Counted from the stretch's first letter, positions 16,539 to 25,528 are shown. The stretch: DNA of 64,000 nt from RPQJ01 sp963793675 (GCA_963793675.1 CAWCBA010000005.1:248001-312000), one strand, 5' to 3'. The notes: generated by a model not told the origin, from the sequence alone. A program made the numbers and translations.

Positions 16539-18074
16539 GTGAGCCTCTCGCGCTGGCTGACCCGGGCGACGTCGACGCAGGCTGGAGCAGCGATCTCGCA
16601 TCTTGTCGTCGACCCGGCCGAATGGCGTGACCTGGCGCAGGACATCGCCGCTGCCGGTGGTCGATTGCTTGCGCTCTGGGGTACGAACCGGGTCGGACAG
16701 TGCGACACGCTGCATGCCGTGGTCATCGTTCAGCCGCGCGCCCTTTTCGTTACCGTCCCCATTACAGACGGCACCGGGCGTTACCACGGCATCGAAGATG
16801 TGTTCCCGTCGGCCAGCCGGATGCAGCGGGCGGTGTTCGATCTCTGCGGACTGCGTTCGACCGATCGGGACACCCGGCCATGGCTGCGCCATGCTGCATG
16901 GCCCACGGACGCGTTCCCTTTGTCCGCCGACCCTATGCCCTCGCCGCCCCAGGCGCCGATCGACGATTACGCGTTCGTGCGGGTCGCGGGCGATGGCGTG
17001 CATGAAATTCCGGTGGGCCCGGTGCACGCCGGCATCATCGAGCCCGGGCACTTCCGCTTCTCCGTCGTGGGTGAAAAAGTCTTGAGGCTCGAGGAGCGCC
17101 TGGGCTACGTGCACAAGGGCATCGAGCGACGCTTCACCGAGCTGCCGATCCTCGAGGGGCACCGCCTCGCGGCGCGAGTGTCCGGTGACTCCGCCGTGGC
17201 CTATGCGTGGGCCTATTGCCAGGCACTCGAACACCTGGCGGGGAGCGCGTTGCCGCGGCGCGCGGCGTGGCTGCGGGCGCTGGCACTGGAACTCGAGCGC
17301 ATCGCCAACCATCTCGGTGACCTCGGCGCACTCGGCAACGATGCCGGGTTCGCCTTCGGGCTCGCGCAGTTCTCGCGACTGAAGGAAATCCTGCTGCGCG
17401 CAACCGAGCAGGCGCTTGGGCAACGCTACCTGCTCGACTTCGTCGTGCCGGGCGGCACGCGACACGACCTCGCGCCTAGCGCTGCCACAGCGCTTGACGC
17501 GTGCATGGTTCACCTCACCGATGAGGTGACCGTGCTGCGCGGAATTTACGAGGAACACACGGGTCTGCGCGATCGATTCGCGGGGGCGGGCGCCATCCTG
17601 CCGGAACTCGCGGCCTGGCTCGGGCTCGTCGGCCTCGCCGGGCGTGCGAGCGGACAGCCGCTCGATCTGCGCGTGGACGCGGCTTGCGCACCTTACGACG
17701 AACTTGGCGTGCGCCCGTGCATCCAGCAGGACGGCGATGTACTCGCGCGAGTCACCATCCGTTTCGACGAATTCGTCGAGTCGGTACGAATAGTGCGGCG
17801 CATCCTGCGTGCGATGCCGTCTGGCGAACATGCAGCCGCCATGACCGTACCGCTGGCCGGGGCCGTCGGAGTCGGACTCATCGAGGCGTGGCGCGGGCCC
17901 GTCATCGTCGGCCTGGAGGCCGGACCGGACGGGGGCATCCTGCGCTGTCATCCGCAGGACCCGTCCTGGCACAACTGGCCCGCGCTCGAACACGCGATCA
18001 TCGGCAACATCGTTCCGGACTTTCCGCTCATCAACAAGTCATTCAATCTGTCCTACAGCGGCCACGACCTCTGA
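16539..18074 (+). CDS. hyfG: Hydrogenase large subunit-like protein without NiFe ligands (NuoC-NuoD fusion type)
   Basis: The protein has 511 residues. Residues 1-130 are a NuoC-like domain (RMQRAVFDLCGL, then WPTDAFPL). Residues 155-511 are the NuoD/large-subunit domain, starting at EIPVGPVHAGIIEPGHFRF and GYVHKGIERRF. In HycE/HyfG the next motif is R-V-C-G-I-C; here it is R213-V-S-G-D-S218, so both cysteines are serine. At the C-terminus the D-P-C-Y-S-C motif is N503-L-S-Y-S-G508, so the other two are Ser and Gly, and the protein ends four residues later (GHDL). It cannot hold a NiFe centre. The Tyr that contacts quinone in NuoD is also not recognisable. It is likely a subunit of a hydrogenase-related ion pump. 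Confidence 0.88.
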   Translation: MSLSRWLTRATSTQAGAAISHLVVDPAEWRDLAQDIAAAGGRLLALWGTNRVGQCDTLHAVVIVQPRALFVTVPITDGTGRYHGIEDVFPSASRMQRAVFDLCGLRSTDRDTRPWLRHAAWPTDAFPLSADPMPSPPQAPIDDYAFVRVAGDGVHEIPVGPVHAGIIEPGHFRFSVVGEKVLRLEERLGYVHKGIERRFTELPILEGHRLAARVSGDSAVAYAWAYCQALEHLAGSALPRRAAWLRALALELERIANHLGDLGALGNDAGFAFGLAQFSRLKEILLRATEQALGQRYLLDFVVPGGTRHDLAPSAATALDACMVHLTDEVTVLRGIYEEHTGLRDRFAGAGAILPELAAWLGLVGLAGRASGQPLDLRVDAACAPYDELGVRPCIQQDGDVLARVTIRFDEFVESVRIVRRILRAMPSGEHAAAMTVPLAGAVGVGLIEAWRGPVIVGLEAGPDGGILRCHPQDPSWHNWPALEHAIIGNIVPDFPLINKSFNLSYSGHDL

Positions 18075-18086
18075 TCCCAGCAGCAC

Positions 18087-18602
18087 ATGCTCAAGACCCT
18101 GCAACAGATACTGAAGACCGGCATCGTCACCGAGGCGCCTCCTGCTCCGGCTGAAGAACTGCGCGTGCGCGGGGCGCTGGAATCGCGCATCCGCGAAGTG
18201 CTCGGTCGCGCGCTGTGCATTCGCGCAGTGGATGCGGGGTCCTGCAATGGCTGTGAACTCGAGATCCATGCGCTCGGCAACCCGATCTACAGCATCGAGT
18301 CGCTCGGCATCCGCTTCGTTGCCAGCCCGCGTCACGCGGACCTGCTGCTCGTGACCGGCCCGGTATCTCGCCACATGGAGGCCGCACTCCGTCGTACCTA
18401 CGATGCCACGCCCGATCCCAGGCTTGTCGTTGCCGTGGGTGACTGCGGTGCCTGCGGCGGAATCTTCGGCAGCGGCTATGCCAGCTGCGGCGCCGTAGCC
18501 AACGTGATTCCCGTGGATGTCGTGGTGCCGGGATGCCCGCCTTCCCCGACGCGCATCCTGGCGGGCATTCTTGCCGCGATTTCGCAATCATCCACGGCAT
18601 AG
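18087..18602 (+). CDS. hyfI: Hydrogenase small subunit-like iron-sulfur protein (NuoB family)
   Basis: The protein has 171 residues. The cysteines for one 4Fe-4S cluster are kept: Cys53 and Cys56 in GSCNGCELEIHAL, Cys120 in VVAVGDCGACGG and Cys150 in VVPGCPPSP. In complex I the equivalent N2 cluster passes electrons to quinone, in hydrogenases to the NiFe site, which is missing in the partner subunit here. The gene starts 12 bases after hyfG and ends the operon. No HyfA or HyfH ferredoxin-type subunit is encoded nearby, so the electron donor to this cluster is unknown. Confidence 0.88.
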   Translation: MLKTLQQILKTGIVTEAPPAPAEELRVRGALESRIREVLGRALCIRAVDAGSCNGCELEIHALGNPIYSIESLGIRFVASPRHADLLLVTGPVSRHMEAALRRTYDATPDPRLVVAVGDCGACGGIFGSGYASCGAVANVIPVDVVVPGCPPSPTRILAGILAAISQSSTA

Positions 18603-18674
18603 ACCGCAAACTGGTCCAGGGTAGAGCTGTCACCCGAGGTACCTTCGCCCGCCACGAATTGCAGGAGGATCGCC

Positions 18675-19139
18675 ATGCCGAAAATCGATCTGCAGGCCGC
18701 CCCAGCTGGATCAGGCTCCAGCTACCCGTCACCGTTCGACGAACCCTGTCGCGGCCGCAGCTGGCAACGGCTCGGCACCGCGGCCGGACTGACGCACCTT
18801 GGCGTGAACCTGGTCAGGCTTGCCCCCGGCGCCTGGTCGAGCCAGCGGCACTGGCACACGCACGAGGACGAGTTCGTCTACGTGCTGTCAGGTCAACTCG
18901 TGCTGGTGACGGACGAAGGCGAAGAAGTGCTGGTGGCGGGCGACAGCGCGGGCTTTCCGGCTGGCGTACGCAACGGTCATTGCCTGCAGAATCGGTCGCA
19001 AGAGGACGCCACGTTCCTGGTCGCCGGCAACCGCAGCAACGAAGACGGCGGCGAATACTCGGACATCGACATGAGCTTCAAGGCCGGGCGCTACACGGGC
19101 GGCGGCGGCTATTTCCACAAGGACGGAACCCCTTACTGA
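18675..19139 (+). CDS. Cupin domain protein
   Basis: The protein has 154 residues and starts at ATG after an AGGAGG site. The cupin metal motifs are clear: first motif RHWHTHEDEFVYVLSG (two His, Glu), second motif DSAGFPAGVRNGHCLQN with a His. It resembles stand-alone cupins that act as sugar or small-molecule binding or isomerising proteins. It lies 72 bases after hyfI on the same strand and may be read through from the hyf operon, but a functional link is unproven. Confidence 0.82.
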   Translation: MPKIDLQAAPAGSGSSYPSPFDEPCRGRSWQRLGTAAGLTHLGVNLVRLAPGAWSSQRHWHTHEDEFVYVLSGQLVLVTDEGEEVLVAGDSAGFPAGVRNGHCLQNRSQEDATFLVAGNRSNEDGGEYSDIDMSFKAGRYTGGGGYFHKDGTPY

Positions 19140-19183
19140 TTGCAGCGTTGCAGCCTGGAATCAGGACGCGATCCGGCGGCCCG

Positions 19184-20258
19184 TCAGCCGGACAGCGGAT
19201 GGGCCAGACCAAAATGGTACGGGGTAGCCAGGGGCCGCGTCATGACCCCGGGTGGTGCCGCGCAGACGATGGGAATCGCGTTGATCACCGAGCCGGCCAC
19301 GGCAATCTGCTCGGCCGACGTCGGTGACGTGTCCCCGGCGCGCTTTTCCATGTCGAGCGCGATGCGCACACCGGGCTGCCCCTGCACGTGGATTCGCCAC
19401 AATGGTGGATGCGGATCGTCGAGGTGTGCCGTCTCCATGTACCAGTGAATGGACATCGTGAGACGGGGTGATGCCCTGCACGATGCCACGCCAGCGCCAG
19501 TTGAAGTGGCTGACGCGGCCCTTCGGTATCGTTCCGGCGCCGATCTGCAGGTCCGCCGACGCCGGAAAAACCCGGTGCTCGGTATCCACGCGGTCAAGCG
19601 GCAGCCCCAGGCGCTCCGCCATGGTCGACAGGACTTCCGCATACATCCCATTGAGCGAGGACGACGGTCCCCACGACGGGTCGTTCGGGTCGACGGCGTT
19701 CGGCTCCGCGCCGAACCCGAGAATCTTGAAGACGTAGTCGGGACTGCGAACCGGTCGGCAATCCACGCTCTCAATGACCTCGATGTGATCGACTTCCGTG
19801 CACACCCCCGTCGCCACGACCGCAAGCTGTTCGCCCGCGTAGCCGGGATTCAGGCCTGCGCCAAGCAGCGACGTCCCGCCTTGCCGGCAGGCGGCTTCCA
19901 GCGCCGCCAGGCGCTCGCCGCCCCAGTGCTGTGGCCGGCTGTAGCCGTTGATGCTGATGACGTTCTTGCCGGCAGCCAGCAGCCGCAGGATGTCCGCATC
20001 GTGCGAGCCGTAGGGCGGCGCGAGTCGTGCCGCGTGAATCACGACGTCGGCATCGAGCGCGAGAATCGCGTCTACGTTGCGCGTGGCGAGGACACCGGTG
20101 GGCTCGCGTCGTGCGATGGTCCCCGCGTCCTTGCCGTCCTTGTCGGCGCCGTAGACGTAGACGCCAACGAGTTCCATCGCCGGGTGGTCGATTACCGCGC
20201 GCAGACAGTTCTTGCCCATTCCGCCGGTGGCCCATTGGATCACTTTGTACTTCTTCAT
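19184..20258 (-). CDS. Dihydrodipicolinate reductase-like NAD(P)-dependent dehydrogenase (frameshifted)
   Basis: The first 260 or so residues run from ATG 20258: the Rossmann motif VIQWATGGMGKNCLRAVIDH, then GVYVYGADKDGKDAG, and substrate-side motifs GAGLNPGYAGEQ and ESVDCRPVRSPDYVF. Near 19470 the frame shifts and the conserved C-terminus (MSIHWYMETAHLDD, then VINAIPIVCAAPPG) follows to the stop at 19184. The family is related to DapB and 2,4-diaminopentanoate dehydrogenase and includes enzymes acting on amines or amino acids, as well as many of unknown substrate. It overlaps the upstream GNAT gene by ATGA. Confidence 0.78.
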
Positions 20259-20825
20259 GGTCGCTCCGTCCGGGCGGGTTTGTGCGAGCGCGCCGTATCA
20301 GCCAGGTCGAGTGGTGACAGCGATGCAAGGAACACGCGGTCGGTCTGCCGATCCGATCCGACCACGTAGTGAGTGAAACCGATCTCGTGGAATCCGGCCT
20401 TGCGATAGAAGGCCATGGCCCGCGCGTTGCGCTCCCAGACACCGAGCCATGCATATCGCCCGCCGAGTTCGCGCGCCGCTTCGAGCGAGCGCTCCATGAG
20501 TCGCGTGGTGAGGCTGGTACCGCGCACTGACCGGTCTGCGTAAAAACGCTGCAGTTCGACCGCCCCGGGCAACCTGACGCAAGCCGGTGGCATTTCGTTC
20601 CGACGGACCTGCGCATAGGCGACGATCCGTGAGTCCTGCAGCGCCAGCAGCGTTATCACCGTCGGGTCCGTGAGTTCACGCGCCTGCAGGTCCGGCCGAT
20701 AGGTCGCCGCAAGATGAGCCTGCAAGTCGTCCGCGACCGGTGTCGTCACCGAAAGCTTCGGCAAATGTTCGCGCGGCAAACGCTGCAAGCCATGTCGCAT
20801 CGCCGACCACGCCGCGCCGGATCAT
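20255..20825 (-). CDS. GNAT family N-acetyltransferase (frameshifted near the N-terminus)
   Basis: The best start is ATG 20825 (MIRRGVVGDATWLAAFAART), which encodes the usual N-terminal strand and helix. The frame changes near 20737, and the rest reads DDLQAHLAATYRP, the acetyl-CoA loop region RFYADRSVRGTSLTTRLMER and the typical ending AMAFYRKAGFHEIGFTHY. Length when joined is about 189 residues. The stop overlaps the start of the DapB-like gene by four bases, so the two are cotranscribed. The acceptor substrate is unknown. Confidence 0.78.
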
Positions 20826-20884
20826 CTGCGTCGGCCATCGCTCGAATCGACAAATCGATCTCCCGGAGTCCTGTCGTGCTGCGA

Positions 20885-21947
20885 TCAGGTCGCCGGCGCA
20901 GCTTCGCGCGCGCGCTTCGCACGTTCGTGGTCGCGCAGCGCTTCGGCGGCGGCCTTCTCGTTACCCAGGGACTTGTACGCCCAGCGCAGCACGTCGAACG
21001 GACCTTCATAGAGCCCGGGCAGATGCCGAAAGCCGATGCGCTCGAACTGCGCACCACGACCCCGGAACAACCCGTTGGCGACGGCCATGTTCGACCAGGC
21101 CACGGCATCGTCGTAGCGCTGGGACTTGTAAGCCGCGAAACCCGCGAGCCACGCGAGCTCGGCCGTGGCGGGACGGATGGCCAGTCCCGCGGCGCAGAAC
21201 TGCACGGCGTCCTGCCAGCGCAGCAGGCTGCAACAGCATTCGGCAGCGCCATAGCACGCCCAGGCCCCCTCTTCTTCCCAGCCGCGCAGTTCGGCACAGG
21301 TGCGAAACGCCTCGATCGCAGCAGCGAACTCGTCCGAGGCTGCTGGTGCGAAGCGCCGAGGTAGTAGAACCACCGTGCCTGCTTCGCGTGCTGCTTCGTG
21401 TAGCGCTTGAGGATCGCCACGTCGCGTTCGAACTTGCGACGGGTGGCCTCGGGATCCTTCGGCAGTTCGTGGAAACGGACGCCTCGCAGGCTCAGCGTCT
21501 CGGCGGTGGTGCGTCCGAGGAGGCATTCATGCGTCGGGCCTTCCCAGTCGCACTTTCGCCGGCACGCGCACGATGCGTTCCTTCGAATAGCTGCCGACTG
21601 TCGTCGAGTACCATGCAGACCTGCGCCTGCGTGCGCGCCAGGGTGCGCGCCAGGTCGAAGTCCCGATCGAACAGCAGTCGCTCGTCCGTGTCGAGCGTGA
21701 CGGCCCAGGTTGCGCCCGCTTCGGTCGCGGCCTCGAGCGCATAGTTTCTGGCCGCGGCGAAATCGTTCTTCCAGGGAAACTCGCGCAACAGCAGCTTGTC
21801 ACCCGCCACCCTGCGCGCGACTGCGATGGTGTCGTCCTTTGCGCCCGTGTCGATCACGATGCAGCGGTCGACCTGCTGCAGCACGGAAGCCAGTGCATCG
21901 CCGATGATGTCGGCATTGCTCCCGGTCAGCGTCGTGGAAACGATCAT
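20885..21947 (-). CDS. Family 2 glycosyltransferase with C-terminal TPR region (three frameshifts)
   Basis: The N-terminal domain from ATG 21947 reads MIVSTTLTGSNADIIGDALA, CIVIDTGAKDDT, NDFAAARNYALEAA and TLDTDERLLF (DxD-like), typical of GT-A family 2 enzymes of the SunS-like group. Frame changes are needed near 21600, 21555 and 21360. Between them lie RIVRVPAKVR and then DWEGPTHECLLGRTTAE, a conserved motif of the group. The last 160 residues are helical repeats (AYKSQRYDDAVAWSNMAVAN, WAYKSLGNEKAAAEALRDHE). Joined length is about 354 residues. The acceptor (sugar or protein) cannot be told. Confidence 0.75.
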
Positions 21948-22003
21948 TGCGGCGGTTCGCCCGTGCGCATGGCCAGGACCAGGTCCGTATCTTGTGCGCC
22001 GAG

Positions 22004-23068
22004 CTACGGCGTCTGCATGTCGACGACGAAGCGGTAACGGACGTCGCCCCGCTCCATGCGTTCGAAAGCCGCGTTGATCTGCGGCATGGTGGTCATCTCG
22101 CAGTCCGCGACGATGCCCTTCGCCGCGCAGAAGTCGAGCAGTTCCTGCGTCTCGGCGATGCCGCCGATCGCCGAACCCGAGAGCGTCTTGCGCCCGCCGA
22201 TGACGAGGCGGCTGCTGAATGCCGGGATCGTGTCGATGACGCCGACCAGCACCAGCGCGCCGTGGGTGCGGACGAGCCGCAGGTACGGGTCCAGTTCGTG
22301 CACGACGGGAATCGTGTCGAGGACGAAATCGAACGTGCCCGTCGCGCGCTTCATCGCGTCGGGCTCCGACGAAAGCAGCACGTGGTGCGCGCCAAGCGAC
22401 TTCGCCGCGTCGGCCTTGGCCGCCGAACGCGTGAGCACCGTCACCTCCGCGCCCATGGCGTTGGCAAGCTTCACGCCCATGTGACCGAGACCGCCGAGAC
22501 CCGCCACGGCAACCTTCGAACCCGGGCCCACCTTCCAGTGCCTGAGCGGCGAATACGTGGTGATGCCGGCGCAGAGCAGCGGAGCCGCACGTGCGGGGTC
22601 GAGGCCCTCCGGCATGCGCAGCACGAACTCCTCGCGCACGACGATGTGCGATGAATAGCCGCCGTACGTGATCTCGCCGGTCTGGCGATCCTTGCCGTTG
22701 TAGGTGAGCGTGGAGCCCTTCTGGCAGAACACTTCACGGCCCGCATTGCATTCGCTGCATTCCCCGCAGCTGTCGACCAGGCAACCGACCGCGACCCAGT
22801 CGCCCGCCTTGTAGCGCTTCACGGACGGCCCGACGGCCGCAACCTGCCCGACGATTTCGTGACCGGGGATGCAGGGATAGACGGTGTTGCGCCAGTCGTT
22901 GCGAGCCTGGTGCAGGTCCGAGTGGCAGACGCCGCAGTAACGGATGTCGATGCGCAGGTCGTTGGCCCGCAACGCCCGCCGCATGAAGGCATGGGGAGCC
23001 AGGGGGCTGCGGGCATCAACCGCCGCATAGCCGCGGCAAGGGGTCGATTCAGCGGTAGCGTTCGTCAT
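22004..23068 (-). CDS. Zinc-dependent NAD(P) alcohol dehydrogenase (YahK/cinnamyl-alcohol type)
   Basis: The protein has 354 residues, the normal length of the medium-chain family. Catalytic zinc ligands: Cys in RYCGVCHSDLH, and the His/Glu of IPGHEIVGQVAAVG. Structural zinc: four Cys in CGECSECNAGREVFC. The NADP fold motif is VAGLGGLGHMGVKLA. Such enzymes reduce a broad range of aldehydes. The gene is alone, with a 172-base divergent region toward the gamma-glutamyltransferase gene. Confidence 0.92.
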   Translation of the reverse strand: MTNATAESTPCRGYAAVDARSPLAPHAFMRRALRANDLRIDIRYCGVCHSDLHQARNDWRNTVYPCIPGHEIVGQVAAVGPSVKRYKAGDWVAVGCLVDSCGECSECNAGREVFCQKGSTLTYNGKDRQTGEITYGGYSSHIVVREEFVLRMPEGLDPARAAPLLCAGITTYSPLRHWKVGPGSKVAVAGLGGLGHMGVKLANAMGAEVTVLTRSAAKADAAKSLGAHHVLLSSEPDAMKRATGTFDFVLDTIPVVHELDPYLRLVRTHGALVLVGVIDTIPAFSSRLVIGGRKTLSGSAIGGIAETQELLDFCAAKGIVADCEMTTMPQINAAFERMERGDVRYRFVVDMQTP

Positions 23069-23240
23069 CTGTGGTCCTGCGGGCGTGAGAGGGGCCCGAC
23101 CCCGGCGCCCCGCAATCGAGCGCTGGGTCGTGTCGATTCATTCCGATTATAGACATGTGAACGGCGGACACCTGAAGCGTGGGCAACGGCCACCGCTGCT
23201 GCGTTAGGATCTGGCGCCCGCCTACCGCGATGGAATCCGC

Positions 23241-24938
23241 ATGAACCCGCTTCGTCGCTCCCTGCTGCTCGCCTTCGTCGCCTTGCTGTCCGCCTGCACG
23301 GTCAAGCCCGCCGAGCGACCGGCAGCGGCGCCGAAGCTCGGGTCGGCCGGAGCGGGCGGCACCGTCGCGATGCCGGACTCGTACAGCGCTGAAGCCGCTG
23401 CGCGCATCCTGTCAGCGGGGGGCAACGCGGTGGACGCAGCCGTGGCAGGCGCCCTCGTACTGGCCGTGACCTACCCGGAAGCCGGCAACCTGGGCGGAGG
23501 TGGCTTCATGCTGACCTACGTCGATGGCGTCGCGCAGTTCCTCGACTACCGGGAGACGGCGCCTGCGGCCGCGACGCGCGACATGTACCTCGATGCCAGG
23601 GGTGAGGTGATCGAAGGCCTGAGCCTGACGGGACACCGAGCCGTTGGTGTGCCCGGCACCGTGGCCGGTCTCTGGGCAGCGCATCAGCGCTACGGCAAGC
23701 TGCCCTGGCGCGATGTGATCGAGCCTGCAGTGCGACTGGCACAGCGCGGGTTCCAGGTACCACCCCTGCTGGCTGAGCGGGCCACTACCGAACAGCCGCG
23801 TTTCCAGCGTACCAACTTCGCTCGATATTTCGGCCGACTGCGCCAGGGTGCGTCCTTCCGGCAGCCTGAGCTGGCATCGACGCTGCAGCGCATTCAGAAA
23901 TCCGGTGCTGCCGGCTTCTACGAGGGTGAGACGGCCGACCTGATCGTCAGCGAGATGCGGCGCGGTGGCGGATTGATCACTTCGCAAGACCTGCGCACGT
24001 ACCGTGCCGTGTGGCGCGCACCGCTGCGCAGCACCTGGCGCGACCAGACCCTGCTGTCGTCGCCGCCGCCGAGTTCGGGCGGTTTCGCATTGCTGCAGTT
24101 GCTGGGGATGAAAGATGCGCGAGCCAGCGACTTCGAGGGCCTGGAGCACAACTCAGCGCAGTACGTGCACCTGGTGGCCGAGATCGCCAAGCGCGTCTAT
24201 GCCGATCGCGCGGAATACGCGGGCGACGCTGATTTCGTCGACGTGCCGATCGGCCGACTGGTGGATCCGGCCTACCTGCGCGAGCGCGCGGCAGGCGTGA
24301 ACCCCCACGCGATTTCGGCTGCGCAGAGCGTCGGTCCCGGACTTGCCGAACCTCGCCATACGACGCACTTTTCGATCATCGACCGCTGGGGCAACGCCGT
24401 CGCCAACACCTACACGTTGAACTCGGATTTCGGCAGCGGCGTGGTCGTTGCCGGTGCCGGCTTCCTGCTCAACAACGAGATGGACGACTTCAGCGCCAAG
24501 GCAGGCGTGCCTAACGTGTACGGACTGCTCGGCGGCGACGCCAACTCGATCCAGCCTGGTAAGCGCATGTTGTCGTCGATGTCGCCGACGATACTGCTGG
24601 ACCGCGACGGTCGGGTCGCGCTGGTCGCAGGCTCGATGGGTGGCTCGACGATCATCACCGGCGTGTTCCAGGTTCTGGTCGACGTCGTCGATTTCCGCAT
24701 GACCGCATTGCAGGCGGTGTCCGCGCCACGGTTCCATCACCAGGGTGTGCCGGTCGATCTCCTGACCTTCGACGGCGCATTCCCGCCGGTCACCCTGGAG
24801 GCATTGCGGCAGCGGGGTTACAGGGTGGAACCGCACGAATGGCCGCTCGGTGATGTGCAACTCATCGTTCGCACGCAGGCAGGTTGGGATGCCGCGTCCG
24901 ACCCGCGCGGCCGCGGCGAGGTGCGCCGGCTACCTTGA
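23241..24938 (+). CDS. ggt: Gamma-glutamyltransferase, lipoprotein or exported
   Basis: The protein has 565 residues. The N-terminus ends in a lipobox (ALLSAC), so it may be a lipoprotein in the periplasm. Family motifs: GNAVDAAVAGALVLAVTYPE, NLGGGGFMLTY, then RHTTHFSIIDRWGN, whose second Thr is the self-processing nucleophile that starts the small subunit, and AGSMGGSTIITGVFQVL for the oxyanion region. The precursor cleaves itself into two chains and transfers or hydrolyses gamma-glutamyl groups of glutathione. The gene stands alone. Confidence 0.93.
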   Translation: MNPLRRSLLLAFVALLSACTVKPAERPAAAPKLGSAGAGGTVAMPDSYSAEAAARILSAGGNAVDAAVAGALVLAVTYPEAGNLGGGGFMLTYVDGVAQFLDYRETAPAAATRDMYLDARGEVIEGLSLTGHRAVGVPGTVAGLWAAHQRYGKLPWRDVIEPAVRLAQRGFQVPPLLAERATTEQPRFQRTNFARYFGRLRQGASFRQPELASTLQRIQKSGAAGFYEGETADLIVSEMRRGGGLITSQDLRTYRAVWRAPLRSTWRDQTLLSSPPPSSGGFALLQLLGMKDARASDFEGLEHNSAQYVHLVAEIAKRVYADRAEYAGDADFVDVPIGRLVDPAYLRERAAGVNPHAISAAQSVGPGLAEPRHTTHFSIIDRWGNAVANTYTLNSDFGSGVVVAGAGFLLNNEMDDFSAKAGVPNVYGLLGGDANSIQPGKRMLSSMSPTILLDRDGRVALVAGSMGGSTIITGVFQVLVDVVDFRMTALQAVSAPRFHHQGVPVDLLTFDGAFPPVTLEALRQRGYRVEPHEWPLGDVQLIVRTQAGWDAASDPRGRGEVRRLP

Positions 24939-25090
24939 ACCGCAGGAGATCTTGCGGCCTCCGCTGCTGGCATCCTGCCCCCCCTGGTTGCGCATCTAAT
25001 ACATTGGCGTATATTCAAGCTGTAGACGGCTGATTCTCCTCGGCTTTTACGTATCGGATAGATTCGTAAGTTTTGGATTAAGAGTCAGAT

Positions 25091-25122
25091 TCAATCGATT
25101 GAAAAATAACATCTTTCAGATG
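25091..25122. promoter_or_regulatory. Palindrome and small hairpin upstream of the gene at 25136
   Basis: The 197-base gap after ggt is noticeably AT-richer than its surroundings. It holds a perfect 12-base palindrome TCAATCGATTGA (25091-25102) and a hairpin CATCT-TTC-AGATG (25110-25122) just before the start region of the next gene. They could be an operator and a leader hairpin; no protein was linked to them. Confidence 0.35.
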
Positions 25123-25135
25123 TCAGGGGCGTGCG

Positions 25136-25528
25136 ATGACAGCACATTCGGACGACTTTCACGCCGCGCTGCAGGTGCTTGTTGGCGCGGGCGCAGTTAA
25201 GCAGCGCCTGGTAGATGCCTACCGTCGTCACCTCGCCTCGCTGCGCGAGCAGGATCTGCCCGAAGCTGTTCGTGATCGCTTCGCCAGGCTCAGGACAGCG
25301 ATGCACGAAGCGCCTGCTGCCGGTGGCATGACTGCTCCCGAAGCCTCTGCCCGCAAGATGTCCGAAAAGGACGCAGCGGAACACGCTACTGCAATCCTGG
25401 ACATGTTCATGGTGCTGTCGGCGCTGGACGAAAGCGAAAGCGCGCCACGCCTGCGCATCGTCGCGAACGACGACGACCCGCTCACCGACGACTTGTTCGA
25501 AGTCCCGGCCTTCCTCAGTCGAGCTTGA
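25136..25528 (+). CDS. Hypothetical protein
   Basis: The protein has 130 residues and starts at ATG 25136. It is hydrophilic, with no signal peptide or membrane segment. It is mainly helical (LQVLVGAGAVKQRLVDAYRR, KDAAEHATAILDMFMVLSAL) with an acidic C-terminus (NDDDPLTDDLFEVPAF). No family was recognised. Its 3' end overlaps the convergent TIR-like gene by 14 bases. Upstream lie a palindrome and a hairpin. Confidence 0.6.
   Translation: MTAHSDDFHAALQVLVGAGAVKQRLVDAYRRHLASLREQDLPEAVRDRFARLRTAMHEAPAAGGMTAPEASARKMSEKDAAEHATAILDMFMVLSALDESESAPRLRIVANDDDPLTDDLFEVPAFLSRA

Noticed and set aside
14870..16726. Long open frame on the reverse strand opposite hyfF
   Set aside because: The product is low-complexity (Gln, Arg, His, Glu rich) with no hydrophobic core, a shadow of GC-rich codon use on the + strand.
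11457..18602. Active hydrogenase 4 or formate hydrogenlyase
   Set aside because: All four NiFe cysteines are missing in the large subunit, and the ferredoxin, formate dehydrogenase and maturation genes are absent.
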